This document shows, one piece after another, positions 26,277 to 34,512 of a stretch of 64,000 nt of DNA. Under the pieces are notes generated by a model that worked only from the letters and a program-made list of their open reading frames with translations, was not told the origin of the DNA and searched no databases. Made by a program: the position numbers and the translations under genes. The stretch covers positions 372,001 through 436,000 of the forward strand of contig NZ_JAFBCU010000001.1 in NCBI RefSeq assembly GCF_016907875.1, given 5' to 3'. Position 1 is the stretch's first letter, and the number at the start of each line of letters is the position of its first letter. This stretch comes from Arthrobacter roseus (GTDB taxonomy: Bacteria; Actinomycetota; Actinomycetes; Actinomycetales; Micrococcaceae).

Positions 26277-27020
26277 TCAGTCGTCGAAATGCGTGGCAGC
26301 TGGGGTTTCACTCACACTCTGAATGAGGGCCTCGGCTACCAGATTCAATTTGGTGTTTCTTGCACTGGAGGCCATTTTGAGGATGTTCACCGCCTCATCC
26401 TGACTGCAGCGGTTCTGCCCCATGATGATCCCCGCCGCGAGATCGATGGCCGTCCGGGTTTCCATGGCCGCCTGTAAATGTATGCCTGTTTCAGTGAGCT
26501 TCGCGATCCGCACGGCCATGCGCAATGAAACAGAGGCTGTACGGGCGAAGTCTTGAGCAGCCTTGATGGCATCCTCGCTGAACGCATCCGCTTTTGCCGA
26601 ATAAAGGTCCAGCCCGGCGTTGGCCTCACCTTCCAGGACAATGGGGAGCCCGATGGCGGACAGGATGCCGTGTTCGGCGATCGCCTCCCGATATTCGGGA
26701 AACCGGTTCTCCTTCCGGAAATCCGCGACGTAGTACATTTTGTTTTCTCTTGCCGCCCGCATGCAGGGGCCGTCGTCGAAGCGCAACTGAACCTCATCCA
26801 GTTCCCGCGCGCGTTCAGTGCTGCTGGCAACCGTTGCGGCACGACGTGGACGCAGCAGCGTGACACCGCAAAGCACCTCGTCGCTGGGGGTAGAAAATGT
26901 TTCTGCGCAGAGCCGCGCCAGACCGTTGAGGAATTCGTTGACGTCCGAACTCTCCAACACCATGTTCTGCAGCGTCTCGGTCAGAATAGAATCTGTGGAC
27001 TCAGCATTGTTGGACACCAT
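26277..27020 (-). CDS. GAF and ANTAR domain RNA-binding antiterminator
   Basis: The protein has 247 aa. The GAF sensor domain spans about 20-165 (DEVLCGVTLLRPRRAAT, GPCMRAARENKMYYV, GILSAIGLPIVLEG). The C-terminal ANTAR domain has the helical ALETR-like AAMETRTAIDLAAGIIMGQN and two further helices that bind RNA hairpins to prevent termination. The GAF ligand is unknown. It ends 4 bp before the GT9 gene and may be transcribed with it. Confidence 0.92.
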   Translation of the reverse strand: MVSNNAESTDSILTETLQNMVLESSDVNEFLNGLARLCAETFSTPSDEVLCGVTLLRPRRAATVASSTERARELDEVQLRFDDGPCMRAARENKMYYVADFRKENRFPEYREAIAEHGILSAIGLPIVLEGEANAGLDLYSAKADAFSEDAIKAAQDFARTASVSLRMAVRIAKLTETGIHLQAAMETRTAIDLAAGIIMGQNRCSQDEAVNILKMASSARNTKLNLVAEALIQSVSETPAATHFDD

Positions 27021-27364
27021 TGCGTTCCTTCTATGGGTACGTATTAACCGCTTCCGGTCAATGTAAGTGCAACCCTAGACGATGGACCGCAATGAGGCGC
27101 TTGCCTCGCTGGTTGGGGCCGTCGTAGGAGTGCGTGATGCACCCCCACGACGGTGGGCCGGGAGTGAGCTCGCTGCTTGACTCCTGATTACCAAGCCCAC
27201 TTACCATCTACGCTTGTGGTCCAGTGGGTAGTCAAGGGGTCAACGCCATAACGCCAGGATTCGACGTCGGCTTTCAGCTTCGGTGGTGGTCCGACCACGC
27301 CCCCTCTTGGCCGGAATGGTAAGTACGCTGTTATTGGTGGGTGTATCGGCGGTAAGGTCAGGCC
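27021..27364. other. Divergent spacer without a clear gene
   Basis: No convincing gene is seen. An imperfect inverted repeat (27119-27133 and 27139-27153, 13 of 15 pairing) lies in the middle. A minus-strand open frame running in from the start of the flavoprotein gene has a protein-like end (THWTTSVDGKWAW) and stops at 27188; it may be a relic, but nothing confirms it. The spacer should hold the promoters of the GAF-ANTAR and SQR-like genes. Confidence 0.4.
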
Positions 27365-28570
27365 ATGGACGGTACAGAGCATCACGAAGTAATTGTTGTG
27401 GGCGGCGGGAACGCGGGCGTATCCGTGGCTGCACGCTTGCGTCGATATGGGTTCGACGACGTTGCTGTCATTGAACCGAGCGAGAATCACCTATATCAAC
27501 CATTTTTCTCCCATGTAGCTGGAGGGACCGTCCGCGCCGATCGCGCCGTTCGGCCGATGCGCACCGTCATACCCAAAGGCGTTACATGGATCCAGGACCG
27601 CGTTCAACACGCGAACCCACACGCGCAGACCGTTAGGCTCTCCTCCGGCAAAGAGCTGTCCTACGATCAGGCAATTATCTGTCCTGGCATACAGCGTGAT
27701 TGGGACGCAGTGAACGGCTTGTCTGAGGCAATGTCTTCTCCCGAGGCCGCATCAAACTATGAACTCGACTACGCGCAGAAGGCATGGTCACTCATCAGGA
27801 ACCTGCGTAGCGGTACGGCAGTTTTTGTGCAGCCACCAGGGCCAGCGTCCTGCGCTGGCGCAGCACAGAAACCCCTGTATCTAGCGTGTGACTATTGGCG
27901 GGAACAGGGTGTACTGGATCAGCTACGTGTTGTTCTGGTGGTCCCCAGCCCGACGGTTTTCGGAATGGACCTGATCGATGAGGAACTCAACCGCAAAATT
28001 GCCGAGTACGGGATAGAGCTACATTGCGACAGTGAACTCACAGGCGTTGACTCGGCGCAACGAAGCGTTCAGATCCGGGACAACCTCACCGGAGACGCGG
28101 AGGAAATATCCTACGACCTTCTTCACGTTGTCCCCCCGCAATCGGCTCCCGACTGGCTGAAGTCGACCGCGCTCTCGGCCGCAGGCGACCCCGGCGGATT
28201 CGTTGAGGTGAACCCCCAGACTCTGCAGCATCCCCGGTTTCCCAACGTCTGGTCACTAGGAGACGCGGCTGGTACCACCAACTCAAAATCAGGTGGTGCT
28301 CTCCGAGAGCAAACCGCCACACTAGCCAAGAACCTGAAAGCAGTGCGTAAAGGCAAGAAGCCCACGAAAAAATACAACGGTTACTCCGTATGCCCATTCA
28401 CGGTGTCACGGTCCTCAGTGGTCCTCGCCGAGTTCGACGATATCTACCGGCCGAAGCCCAGTGTGCCGTTCTGGAAAGGACTGGCGCGAGAACGGCGCCT
28501 TACTTGGATCACAGACCGCTATATCCTGCCGTGGATCTACTGGAACCTGATTTTGAAGGGACGAGCATGA
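27365..28570 (+). CDS. Sulfide:quinone oxidoreductase-like FAD flavoprotein
   Basis: The protein has 401 aa. The FAD Rossmann motif is VVGGGNAGVSVAARL at the N-terminus, and SQR-like sites include YQPFFSHVAGG, a CAGAAQKPLYLACDYW stretch (the CAGAPQK region with conserved Cys) and VCPFTVSRSSVVLAEFD near the C-terminus. SQR oxidises sulfide at the membrane and reduces quinone; NDH-2-like dehydrogenases share the fold, so the substrate is not certain. A small unknown protein and a LapA-like membrane protein follow in the same direction. Confidence 0.85.
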   Translation: MDGTEHHEVIVVGGGNAGVSVAARLRRYGFDDVAVIEPSENHLYQPFFSHVAGGTVRADRAVRPMRTVIPKGVTWIQDRVQHANPHAQTVRLSSGKELSYDQAIICPGIQRDWDAVNGLSEAMSSPEAASNYELDYAQKAWSLIRNLRSGTAVFVQPPGPASCAGAAQKPLYLACDYWREQGVLDQLRVVLVVPSPTVFGMDLIDEELNRKIAEYGIELHCDSELTGVDSAQRSVQIRDNLTGDAEEISYDLLHVVPPQSAPDWLKSTALSAAGDPGGFVEVNPQTLQHPRFPNVWSLGDAAGTTNSKSGGALREQTATLAKNLKAVRKGKKPTKKYNGYSVCPFTVSRSSVVLAEFDDIYRPKPSVPFWKGLARERRLTWITDRYILPWIYWNLILKGRA

Positions 28571-28609
28571 TGCGGCAGGGCAACAAATCACACGACAAAG
28601 GAGAAGCGA

Positions 28610-28918
28610 ATGACTGAAATGGTTCGTATTTACGTTGAAGGTCCAGATGGCGAAGGTGCGCATGTTTTTGATGCCGACTCCGAAGCGGGAACCTACAACT
28701 CAAGTCTCTATGGCGTAGTCAAGCCAAAAGTATTGGTGCTGCTCGAAGGCGAGACGCACGTCTATGGCCAGGCGGACCAACATCGAGATGTAAGCGGTGA
28801 GTACGAGGTCGCTTTCGACGCAGGAGTGTTGAAAATCAACGGACGCGGTGGCAAGCTCATTCGTGCCTATGGGATAGCCATGTGGCAACAGGTCTATAAG
28901 TTCCCTTCTGTGGACTAA
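28610..28918 (+). CDS. Hypothetical protein, 102 aa
   Basis: This soluble, beta-rich 102-residue protein has no motif I recognise; segments include IYVEGPDGEGAHVFD and YEVAFDAGVLKINGRGG. AAAGGAGAAGCG before the ATG is a strong ribosome site. It lies 39 bp after the SQR-like gene, so it is probably in the same transcript. No function can be given. Confidence 0.7.
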   Translation: MTEMVRIYVEGPDGEGAHVFDADSEAGTYNSSLYGVVKPKVLVLLEGETHVYGQADQHRDVSGEYEVAFDAGVLKINGRGGKLIRAYGIAMWQQVYKFPSVD

Positions 28919-28950
28919 TCCCGCCGAGCACACTGAGGAAAGGACGCACC

Positions 28951-29292
28951 ATGACTTCTGATTCAACTGATCCGCGCGCCGGGCGGGACCGAGCATCGGA
29001 GCCACGCGACGATATTCAGGAAGGACGCGCACTGGCCTCGTCGGCGGCTCGCTCTCGCAGCGGTGCCATTTGGGTAGCCGTTGTCAGTGCGTTGATCCTT
29101 CTCTTGTTGTTGATCGTCTTCTTCATCCAAAATGAAGCCCCTGTCTTGGTGGCCTTTTTTGGTTTCGAGGGATCGATCGCTTTGGGATTGGCGTTGCTGA
29201 TCGCGGCGGTTGGAGGCGGCATCGTCGTCGCGCTCGTCGGCGCAATTCGCATCATCAAGCTGCGAGCCTCGAACCGTAGGTCGCACAAGTAA
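28951..29292 (+). CDS. LapA-family (DUF1049) membrane protein
   Basis: The protein has 113 aa: a charged, disordered front (1-34), then two transmembrane helices (IWVAVVSALILLLLLIVFFI and LGLALLIAAVGGGIVVALVG) around a short QNEAPVLVAFFGFEGSI linker, and a basic tail. The QN-x(2)-PV-x(3)-FF pattern is characteristic of DUF1049/LapA. The role in Gram-positives is unclear. GAAAGGA lies before the ATG. Confidence 0.88.
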   Translation: MTSDSTDPRAGRDRASEPRDDIQEGRALASSAARSRSGAIWVAVVSALILLLLLIVFFIQNEAPVLVAFFGFEGSIALGLALLIAAVGGGIVVALVGAIRIIKLRASNRRSHK

Positions 29293-29335
29293 ACTCGTTG
29301 GCACAATCACATTGATCGTAAGGACCCACACGAGT

Positions 29336-30553
29336 ATGAAGACCAGCCTCGAGCTTTCCGACGCCCAGCGGCATCAGATGCACGACCTCTACCGGCACCT
29401 CCATGCACGTCCAGAACTGTCCATGCAGGAGTCGGAAACGGCGTCGCTCATTACCGTAAAGCTGCAAGCGCTGGAACTTGAGGTCGTGGCCTGTGGGGGA
29501 ACCGGCGTCGTCGGCGTTCTAAAAAACGGTGACGGGCCAGTGGTCGGGTATCGAGCGGACACGGACGGTCTGCCGATCCTTGAGGACACCGGATTGGACT
29601 ACGCAAGCACGGCAACCGGAGTTATGCCTGATGGGACCGGTGTGCCCGTAATGCACGGTTGCGGTCATGACACTCACATCGCTGTTGCGCTCACCACTGT
29701 CCGTCTCCTGCACGAGAACCGTGACGAGTGGGCCGGAACCGTGGTGTTTATCTTCCAGCCGGGGGAGGAAACGGGAGTTGGTGCCAAGGCCATGGTCGAC
29801 GACGGTTTGTGGGACAAGGCGCCGAGACCCTCGATCATCTTTGGGCAGCACGTTTGGCCTGGGATCGCGGGCACGCTCGACATCACCAGCGGCACCGCGA
29901 TGGCGATGGCCGATTCGTGGAAGGTCACCGTCAAGGGGCGGCAGGCGCACGGTTCGCAACCCGAGGAATCGATTGACCCTATTGTGCTCGGGGCGCACAT
30001 GGTGGTGCGTATCCAATCAATCGTTTCGCGGGAAGTGCACCCCATGAAGTCGGCTGTCGTCACTATCGGCACGTTCCATGCTGGACTAAAGGAAAACATT
30101 ATCCCCGCCTCCGCCGAGTTCACCCTCAACGTCCGTACCTTCGATCCCGACGTTCGAGATCGTGTCTTGTCCTCGCTACGGCGCATCATTCAGGCAGAAG
30201 CAGACGCTTCCGGTGCCCCCACGCCGGTTATCGAAGAGATCACGAACTTTCCCGAGTGCTACAACGACCCCGCTTCCACAGCTGAGCTGATCGGCCACCT
30301 TCGCGGAGGTCTGGGCGAGGACAGCGTCAATGAGGTTCCGCCGGTGATGGGCAGTGAGGACTTCGGTGCGCTGGCCCAGGCCATCGGCGTGCCGTCCGTG
30401 TACTGGTTCTTCGGCGGGTATCCGCAGGAAAAGTACGACGCCGGTACCCCGATTGCCGGAAACCACTCACCTGAGTTTGCCCCCGTGCTGGAACCGACGC
30501 TCAGCACAGGCGTGAAGGCTGCGACGACGGCGTTGCTGTCCAAACTTGCCTGA
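29336..30553 (+). CDS. M20-family amidohydrolase/peptidase
   Basis: The protein has 405 aa. Metal ligands are in MHGCGHDTHIAVAL, the catalytic glutamate in QPGEETGVGA, and a later histidine in the GQHVWPG segment; a lid domain sits at about 185-300 (VKGRQAHGSQPEES). These enzymes hydrolyse N-acyl amino acids or amidated substrates (IAA-amino acid or hippurate hydrolase type). ATG 29336 gives the family N-terminus; the frame stays open upstream over the LapA gene. A class V aminotransferase follows after a decayed gene. Confidence 0.9.
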   Translation: MKTSLELSDAQRHQMHDLYRHLHARPELSMQESETASLITVKLQALELEVVACGGTGVVGVLKNGDGPVVGYRADTDGLPILEDTGLDYASTATGVMPDGTGVPVMHGCGHDTHIAVALTTVRLLHENRDEWAGTVVFIFQPGEETGVGAKAMVDDGLWDKAPRPSIIFGQHVWPGIAGTLDITSGTAMAMADSWKVTVKGRQAHGSQPEESIDPIVLGAHMVVRIQSIVSREVHPMKSAVVTIGTFHAGLKENIIPASAEFTLNVRTFDPDVRDRVLSSLRRIIQAEADASGAPTPVIEEITNFPECYNDPASTAELIGHLRGGLGEDSVNEVPPVMGSEDFGALAQAIGVPSVYWFFGGYPQEKYDAGTPIAGNHSPEFAPVLEPTLSTGVKAATTALLSKLA

Positions 30554-30568
30554 TTATTTCAATGGGGC

Positions 30569-30577
30569 TGTGGATAA
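30569..30577 (-). promoter_or_regulatory. Single DnaA-box-like site
   Basis: TGTGGATAA, the complement of TTATCCACA, lies 16 bp after the amidohydrolase stop. The surrounding CTGTGGATAACCTTCG is shared with module 1 (2578-2593). A lone site has weak meaning; listed because of that longer shared context. Confidence 0.35.
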
Positions 30578-30654
30578 CCTTCGCGCCTAGTTCTGGTGTT
30601 CGGTAGTGTGTTGGATTTATACATAACACCTGACCAACGAACCTAGGGCGATTT

Positions 30655-31034
30655 ATGCCTCAGTCTGACTCCGCTTTGTCTTTTTCGTCGCGAAAAACAT
30701 TGGCCGTCGGTCTGGCGTCGCTTCTCTTGCTCTCTAGTTGTGCGGGGGGTGGGGCGTCGGATGAATCCCCACGTCGGATTCGGGCTTTGAGCTTCACGAC
30801 GATGAGCTAGGCGAAGAAACGCATACCAGCCACCAATATCAGGAAACCGGCGATTACAAAGTTGCCGTGACGGTGCACTTCACCGGTGAGTACTCCGTCA
30901 ACGGTGGTCCCATGATTCCCATCGACGGCAGAGGTGAGTTCACAACGCCCTCACAGACCATCAGTGTCTGGAAGTCAGAGTCCCGCCTCGTAGATGGAAC
31001 CTGCCTGGAAAACCCAGACGGTTGGGGTTGCTGA
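30655..31034 (+). pseudogene. Decayed PKD-type lipoprotein gene (frameshift)
   Basis: ATG 30655 opens a signal peptide ending in SLLLLSSCAGGG (lipobox) but the frame stops at 30808-30810 after 51 codons. A different frame, open from 30765 to the TGA at 31032-31034, encodes a coherent domain (SHQYQETGDYKVAVTVHFTG, then SRLVDGTCLENPDGWGC) that resembles the PKD-like C-terminus of secreted actinobacterial proteins ending in G-x-G-C. The two halves belong together, with a frameshift at about 30765-30800 and probably an internal deletion because the domain is short. Confidence 0.7.
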
Positions 31035-31106
31035 TTCCAGGTCACACTTTGCGCAATACGAGTCAGACCGAGACACTGAAGTAATCGCCACTTCAAGGAG
31101 ACCGCA

Positions 31107-32204
31107 GTGACTAAGCCCCTACTTGACCGGCACCTCTTCGGCCCCGGACCCACCAACGCGTACCCCGAAGCGACAACAGCATTGGGATACCCACTCCTCG
31201 GACACTTGGACCCAGCGTTCATCGAACGGCTAGATGCCACCTGCGACGGTCTCCGGCAAGTATGGGGAACCGACAACTCACGGACACTACCCCTCAGCGC
31301 AACAGGATCCGCTGGCATGGAAGCCGCGTTCGTCAACACCGTGGGAACCGGCGACGTAGCGGTCATAGCAGTCAACGGTCTCTTTGGAGAACGGATGTGT
31401 GACGTTGCTGAACGCTGCGGCGCCGAAGTTATCCGCGTCGATCACGAATGGGGACAACCCATAGACCCGGAGCGAGTAGCTAAGGCCCACCCAAACCCCA
31501 AAGTCATTGCAGCCGTCCACGCTGAAACCTCCACCGGGGTCCTGTCGGACATCAAAGCCCTCGGCGAACTCAAAGGAGACGCACTCCTCATCGTCGATGC
31601 CGTCACCTCCATCGGGGGAATTGAACTCCTGTCCGACGAATGGGGCATCGACGTCGGATACGCCGGCACCCAAAAATGTTTAGGCGTAGCACCAGGGCTC
31701 GCACCCTTCACCATCTCCGACCGCGCCTTTGATCGCCGCATCGAAAAGCCACAATCCTGGTACCTGGACCTCGGGATGCTTGGCGGCTATGTCGGCAGCG
31801 CATCCGGCGGAGGCCGCACTTATCACCACACAGCCCCAGTCGCGATGATCGCCAGCCTCGAAGCAGCCCTCGAACGCATCCTCACCGAAGGACTGGACAA
31901 TGTTGCCGCACGCCACTGGGCCGCGGGAACCGCACTGCAAGACGGACTCGAAGAACAAGGACACAAACTGTTCGCCGCCGAAGGTCACCGGCTACCGGAG
32001 CTAACGTCCGTCGTCGTACCTGACGGAGTGGACTCCGCCGCGGTGCGTTCCTACCTACTCGAACACTTCAACATCGAAATTGGCGGCGGGGCAGGCAAAT
32101 ATGCGCACAGTGTGTGGCGCATTGGGCTCATGGGACCCAACGCCAACCCTTCGTCAGTCGCGTTACTCTTGAGCGCCCTTCCAGAGGCCATTGAAAAAGC
32201 CTGA
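31107..32204 (+). CDS. Class V aminotransferase (alanine/serine-glyoxylate type)
   Basis: This 365-aa PLP enzyme has a PLP lysine in YAGTQKCLGVAPGL, a phosphate-binding region at SATGSAGMEAAF, and the VHAETSTGVL segment and DAVTSIGGIEL with the cofactor aspartate. It transfers an amino group between alanine or serine and glyoxylate or a similar oxo-acid; the exact pair is not clear. GTG 31107 has AAGGAG 6 nt upstream. Confidence 0.9.
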   Translation: MTKPLLDRHLFGPGPTNAYPEATTALGYPLLGHLDPAFIERLDATCDGLRQVWGTDNSRTLPLSATGSAGMEAAFVNTVGTGDVAVIAVNGLFGERMCDVAERCGAEVIRVDHEWGQPIDPERVAKAHPNPKVIAAVHAETSTGVLSDIKALGELKGDALLIVDAVTSIGGIELLSDEWGIDVGYAGTQKCLGVAPGLAPFTISDRAFDRRIEKPQSWYLDLGMLGGYVGSASGGGRTYHHTAPVAMIASLEAALERILTEGLDNVAARHWAAGTALQDGLEEQGHKLFAAEGHRLPELTSVVVPDGVDSAAVRSYLLEHFNIEIGGGAGKYAHSVWRIGLMGPNANPSSVALLLSALPEAIEKA

Positions 32205-32245
32205 CGCCCCGGACCGGATGGCACCTTCCATGACCGAAGCCAACA

Positions 32246-32575
32246 GTGAGTAACGTCCTCGTCCACGGTCCAACCGTGGACGAGGAGACTCGCTGCATCC
32301 ACTACCGCACGCCCTTGGACATCATCGCCATCAAGTTCAAGTGCTGTGGCCGCTACTACCCGTGTCACCTGTGTCATCAGGAAACAGAGTCACATGCGGC
32401 GCAACAATGGCCGGTACATGAGCAAGATACAAAAGCAATCTTGTGCGGCGTCTGCAAAACGGAGCTAGCCATCTCCGCCTATCGGGCCACCGAGATTTGC
32501 CCGAATTGCTCTGCGGCTTTCAACCCCGCATGCGCGCTGCACTCGAATCTCTATTTTGAGTCTGCGGTGTTTTGA
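32246..32575 (+). CDS. CHY zinc-finger protein
   Basis: This 109-aa protein consists almost wholly of zinc ligands: C-I-H-Y near residue 17, CCGRYYPCHLCHQE, H in PVHEQD, CGVCKTE, CPNC, and a C-terminal CALH. This order matches the CHY zinc finger also found in yeast Hot13 and small bacterial proteins. The function in bacteria is unknown; redox or metal handling is inferred. GTG 32246 is the only plausible start and lacks a good ribosome site. Confidence 0.88.
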   Translation: MSNVLVHGPTVDEETRCIHYRTPLDIIAIKFKCCGRYYPCHLCHQETESHAAQQWPVHEQDTKAILCGVCKTELAISAYRATEICPNCSAAFNPACALHSNLYFESAVF

Positions 32576-32596
32576 CGGAAGCCCAGTAGTCCATAG

Positions 32597-32660
32597 AAAC
32601 GTGGCGGAGGTGCAGGTACGTGGTGACGAAACCACGTATATGCACCTCCGCCACGTTTTT
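32597..32660 (+). terminator. Very long intrinsic terminator hairpin
   Basis: The arms AAACGTGGCGGAGGTGCA (32597-32614) and TGCACCTCCGCCACGTTT (32641-32658) pair perfectly over 18 bp. Inside, TACGTGGT (32617-32624) pairs with ACCACGTA (32631-32638) around a 6-nt loop. The stem ends in TTTTT on the plus strand. It probably ends transcription from the aminotransferase/CHY genes before the heptose cluster. Confidence 0.85.
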
Positions 32661-32797
32661 GCGGGAGGGGTCAGCTAAAGGGCTGCGGGAGTAGGCGCGG
32701 TGAGAAAGGGGTGCGGGAGGGGGCCGCAAGCTGAACCGCAGAGAAGAAGTTCCCGCCGAAGTGTTTAGTAGCAGCGCCCAAGGGGAACTGTGCTGGT

Positions 32798-33412
32798 ATG
32801 GAACGTTCTGCCGGCACGCACGCACAACAGCGGACACCGCCGCGCGCCCTACTGCTCGACCGTGACGGCACCCTCATCATCGACGTCCCCTATAACGGGG
32901 ACCCTGACAAAGTGCGTCCGCTGCCCGGAACTGCCCAGACACTCGCCCAACTCCGGTCCAGGGGCATCCCCCTCGGCGTCCTCACCAACCAATCCGGCAT
33001 AGCGCGCGGACACATCAGCCGCGCACAAGCCGACGCCGTCAACAGTCGAGTCGATGAGATACTCGGCCCGTTTGATCTATGGGAAGTCTGCCCGCACGGA
33101 CCCGACGACAGCTGCGCATGCCGCAAACCGGCACCGGGCATGATCCTCAACGCCTGCGAGATCCTCGGCCTTCAACCACACGAGACCGCGTTCATCGGGG
33201 ACATTGGGACCGACGTCGACGCCGCTCAGGCAGCCGGTGCCACCGGCGTCCTTATCCCCACACCCATCACCCTTCAGGAAGAGATCGACCGCGCGGAACT
33301 TGTTGCGGACACGCTGGCCGACGCCGTCGCACTCCTGTGGAACACGGACTCGCGAGCCGACTCAAACCCGCGAGGGAGCACGGACCAGCAGAATGACGAG
33401 ACGACAGCATGA
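32798..33412 (+). CDS. gmhB: HAD-family D-glycero-D-manno-heptose-1,7-bisphosphate phosphatase-like
   Basis: This 204-aa HAD phosphatase has nucleophile and acid aspartates in LLDRDGTLI, LTNQSGI as motif 2, the KP of CRKPAPGM, and GDIGTDVDAA as motif 4. The zinc loop CPHGPDDSCACRKP (CxH...CxC) is typical of GmhB and separates it from most HAD relatives. It removes the C7 phosphate of heptose bisphosphate. It is the first gene of the heptose cluster, overlapping the next by 4 bp; the basic tail beyond residue 175 is not part of the fold. Confidence 0.9.
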   Translation: MERSAGTHAQQRTPPRALLLDRDGTLIIDVPYNGDPDKVRPLPGTAQTLAQLRSRGIPLGVLTNQSGIARGHISRAQADAVNSRVDEILGPFDLWEVCPHGPDDSCACRKPAPGMILNACEILGLQPHETAFIGDIGTDVDAAQAAGATGVLIPTPITLQEEIDRAELVADTLADAVALLWNTDSRADSNPRGSTDQQNDETTA

Positions 33413-34512
33413 AACGCGTCCTCGTGGCGCGCCTCGATAGCGTGGGCGACGTTCTCCTCGCAGGGCCCGCCATCCGTGCCATCAAGGCCGGGCGCAGCGG
33501 CCAGCAAGCCCATGTCACTCTGCTGTGCGGGCACACCGGCGCAGCGGCGGCGGAGCTACTGCCCGGTGTAGACCGGATCCTCATCTGGGACAGTCCCTGG
33601 ATTGTGGACCCTGCACCGCCAGTCACCCACGAGACCGTCAACGAGCTTGAGAAACGTGTTCGCGACGCCGGGATCGACGAAGCCGTCATCCTCACGTCCT
33701 TCCACCAATCACCCCTGCCTCTCGCACTGATCCTGCGCCTCGCCGGGGTTGAGCACATCACCGCAGCGTCAGTGGACTATGCGGGTTCGCTGCTCGATGT
33801 CCGACTCAAACCCGGCGAAGACTTTCTTGAAGACCAGCCGGAGGCGGAACGCGCCCTCTGTATCGCCGCAGCCGCTAATTTTTATCTTCCCGAGCACGAC
33901 GACGGACGCCTTGCCGTCCATAACCTGCCCGACGTCGCGCACCTCACCGGCAGCGACCCCGACCACGAATTCGGAGCCAACACTGGCGATAACCCGTACG
34001 TCGTCATCCACCCCGGCGCAGCCGTTCCCGCCCGAACCTGGCCGGCCCTGCACCACAAGGCGGCGGTTGAACTGCTCATCGCCGCTGGCTACAAAGTTCT
34101 GGTCACCGGTGGACCCAACGAAAAGGGCCTCACCGCCACGGTCGCCGGACCCGACGGCGTCGACCTCGGCGGCCGCACCGACCTCGCAGGACTCGGCAGC
34201 ATCCTCAAAGGAGCCGTCGCCGTCGTCACCGGCAACACCGGCCCAGCCCACCTGGCGGCCGCGGTTGGAACGCCCGTGGTCTGCTTGTTCTCACCTGTGG
34301 TGCCGGCCATCCGCTGGGCCCCCTACAAAGTTCCGCTGGAACTACTCGGCAACCAGTTCGCGCCCTGTCGCGGCAGCCGTTCACGAACCTGTCCCGTGCC
34401 AGGCCATCCGTGCCTGACCAACGTTTCGCCGGATGAAGTGGTGGCCGCCGTCGTCCGCCTCACCTCCGGTATCGGCTCGCTGGAAACCCCGAGAAAAGTG
34501 AGGAACCGATGA
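33409..34512 (+). CDS. Glycosyltransferase family 9 (heptosyltransferase-like)
   Basis: The protein has 367 aa with typical GT9 segments: VLVARLDSVGDVLLAGPAIR, VVIHPGAAVPARTWPALHHK, VTGNTGPAHLAAAVGTPVV and, near the end, CPVPGHPCLTNVSPDEVV. WaaC/WaaF-like enzymes take heptose from ADP-heptose. No membrane helix is seen, so it is probably a peripheral cytoplasmic-face enzyme. Start and stop overlap both neighbours by 4 bp (ATGA), implying co-translation with gmhB and the next transferase. Confidence 0.9.
   Translation: MKRVLVARLDSVGDVLLAGPAIRAIKAGRSGQQAHVTLLCGHTGAAAAELLPGVDRILIWDSPWIVDPAPPVTHETVNELEKRVRDAGIDEAVILTSFHQSPLPLALILRLAGVEHITAASVDYAGSLLDVRLKPGEDFLEDQPEAERALCIAAAANFYLPEHDDGRLAVHNLPDVAHLTGSDPDHEFGANTGDNPYVVIHPGAAVPARTWPALHHKAAVELLIAAGYKVLVTGGPNEKGLTATVAGPDGVDLGGRTDLAGLGSILKGAVAVVTGNTGPAHLAAAVGTPVVCLFSPVVPAIRWAPYKVPLELLGNQFAPCRGSRSRTCPVPGHPCLTNVSPDEVVAAVVRLTSGIGSLETPRKVRNR

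Noticed and set aside
28567-28617. 16-codon open frame between the SQR-like gene and the next gene
   Set aside because: It consists largely of the ribosome site and start region of the following gene; no independent evidence of translation.
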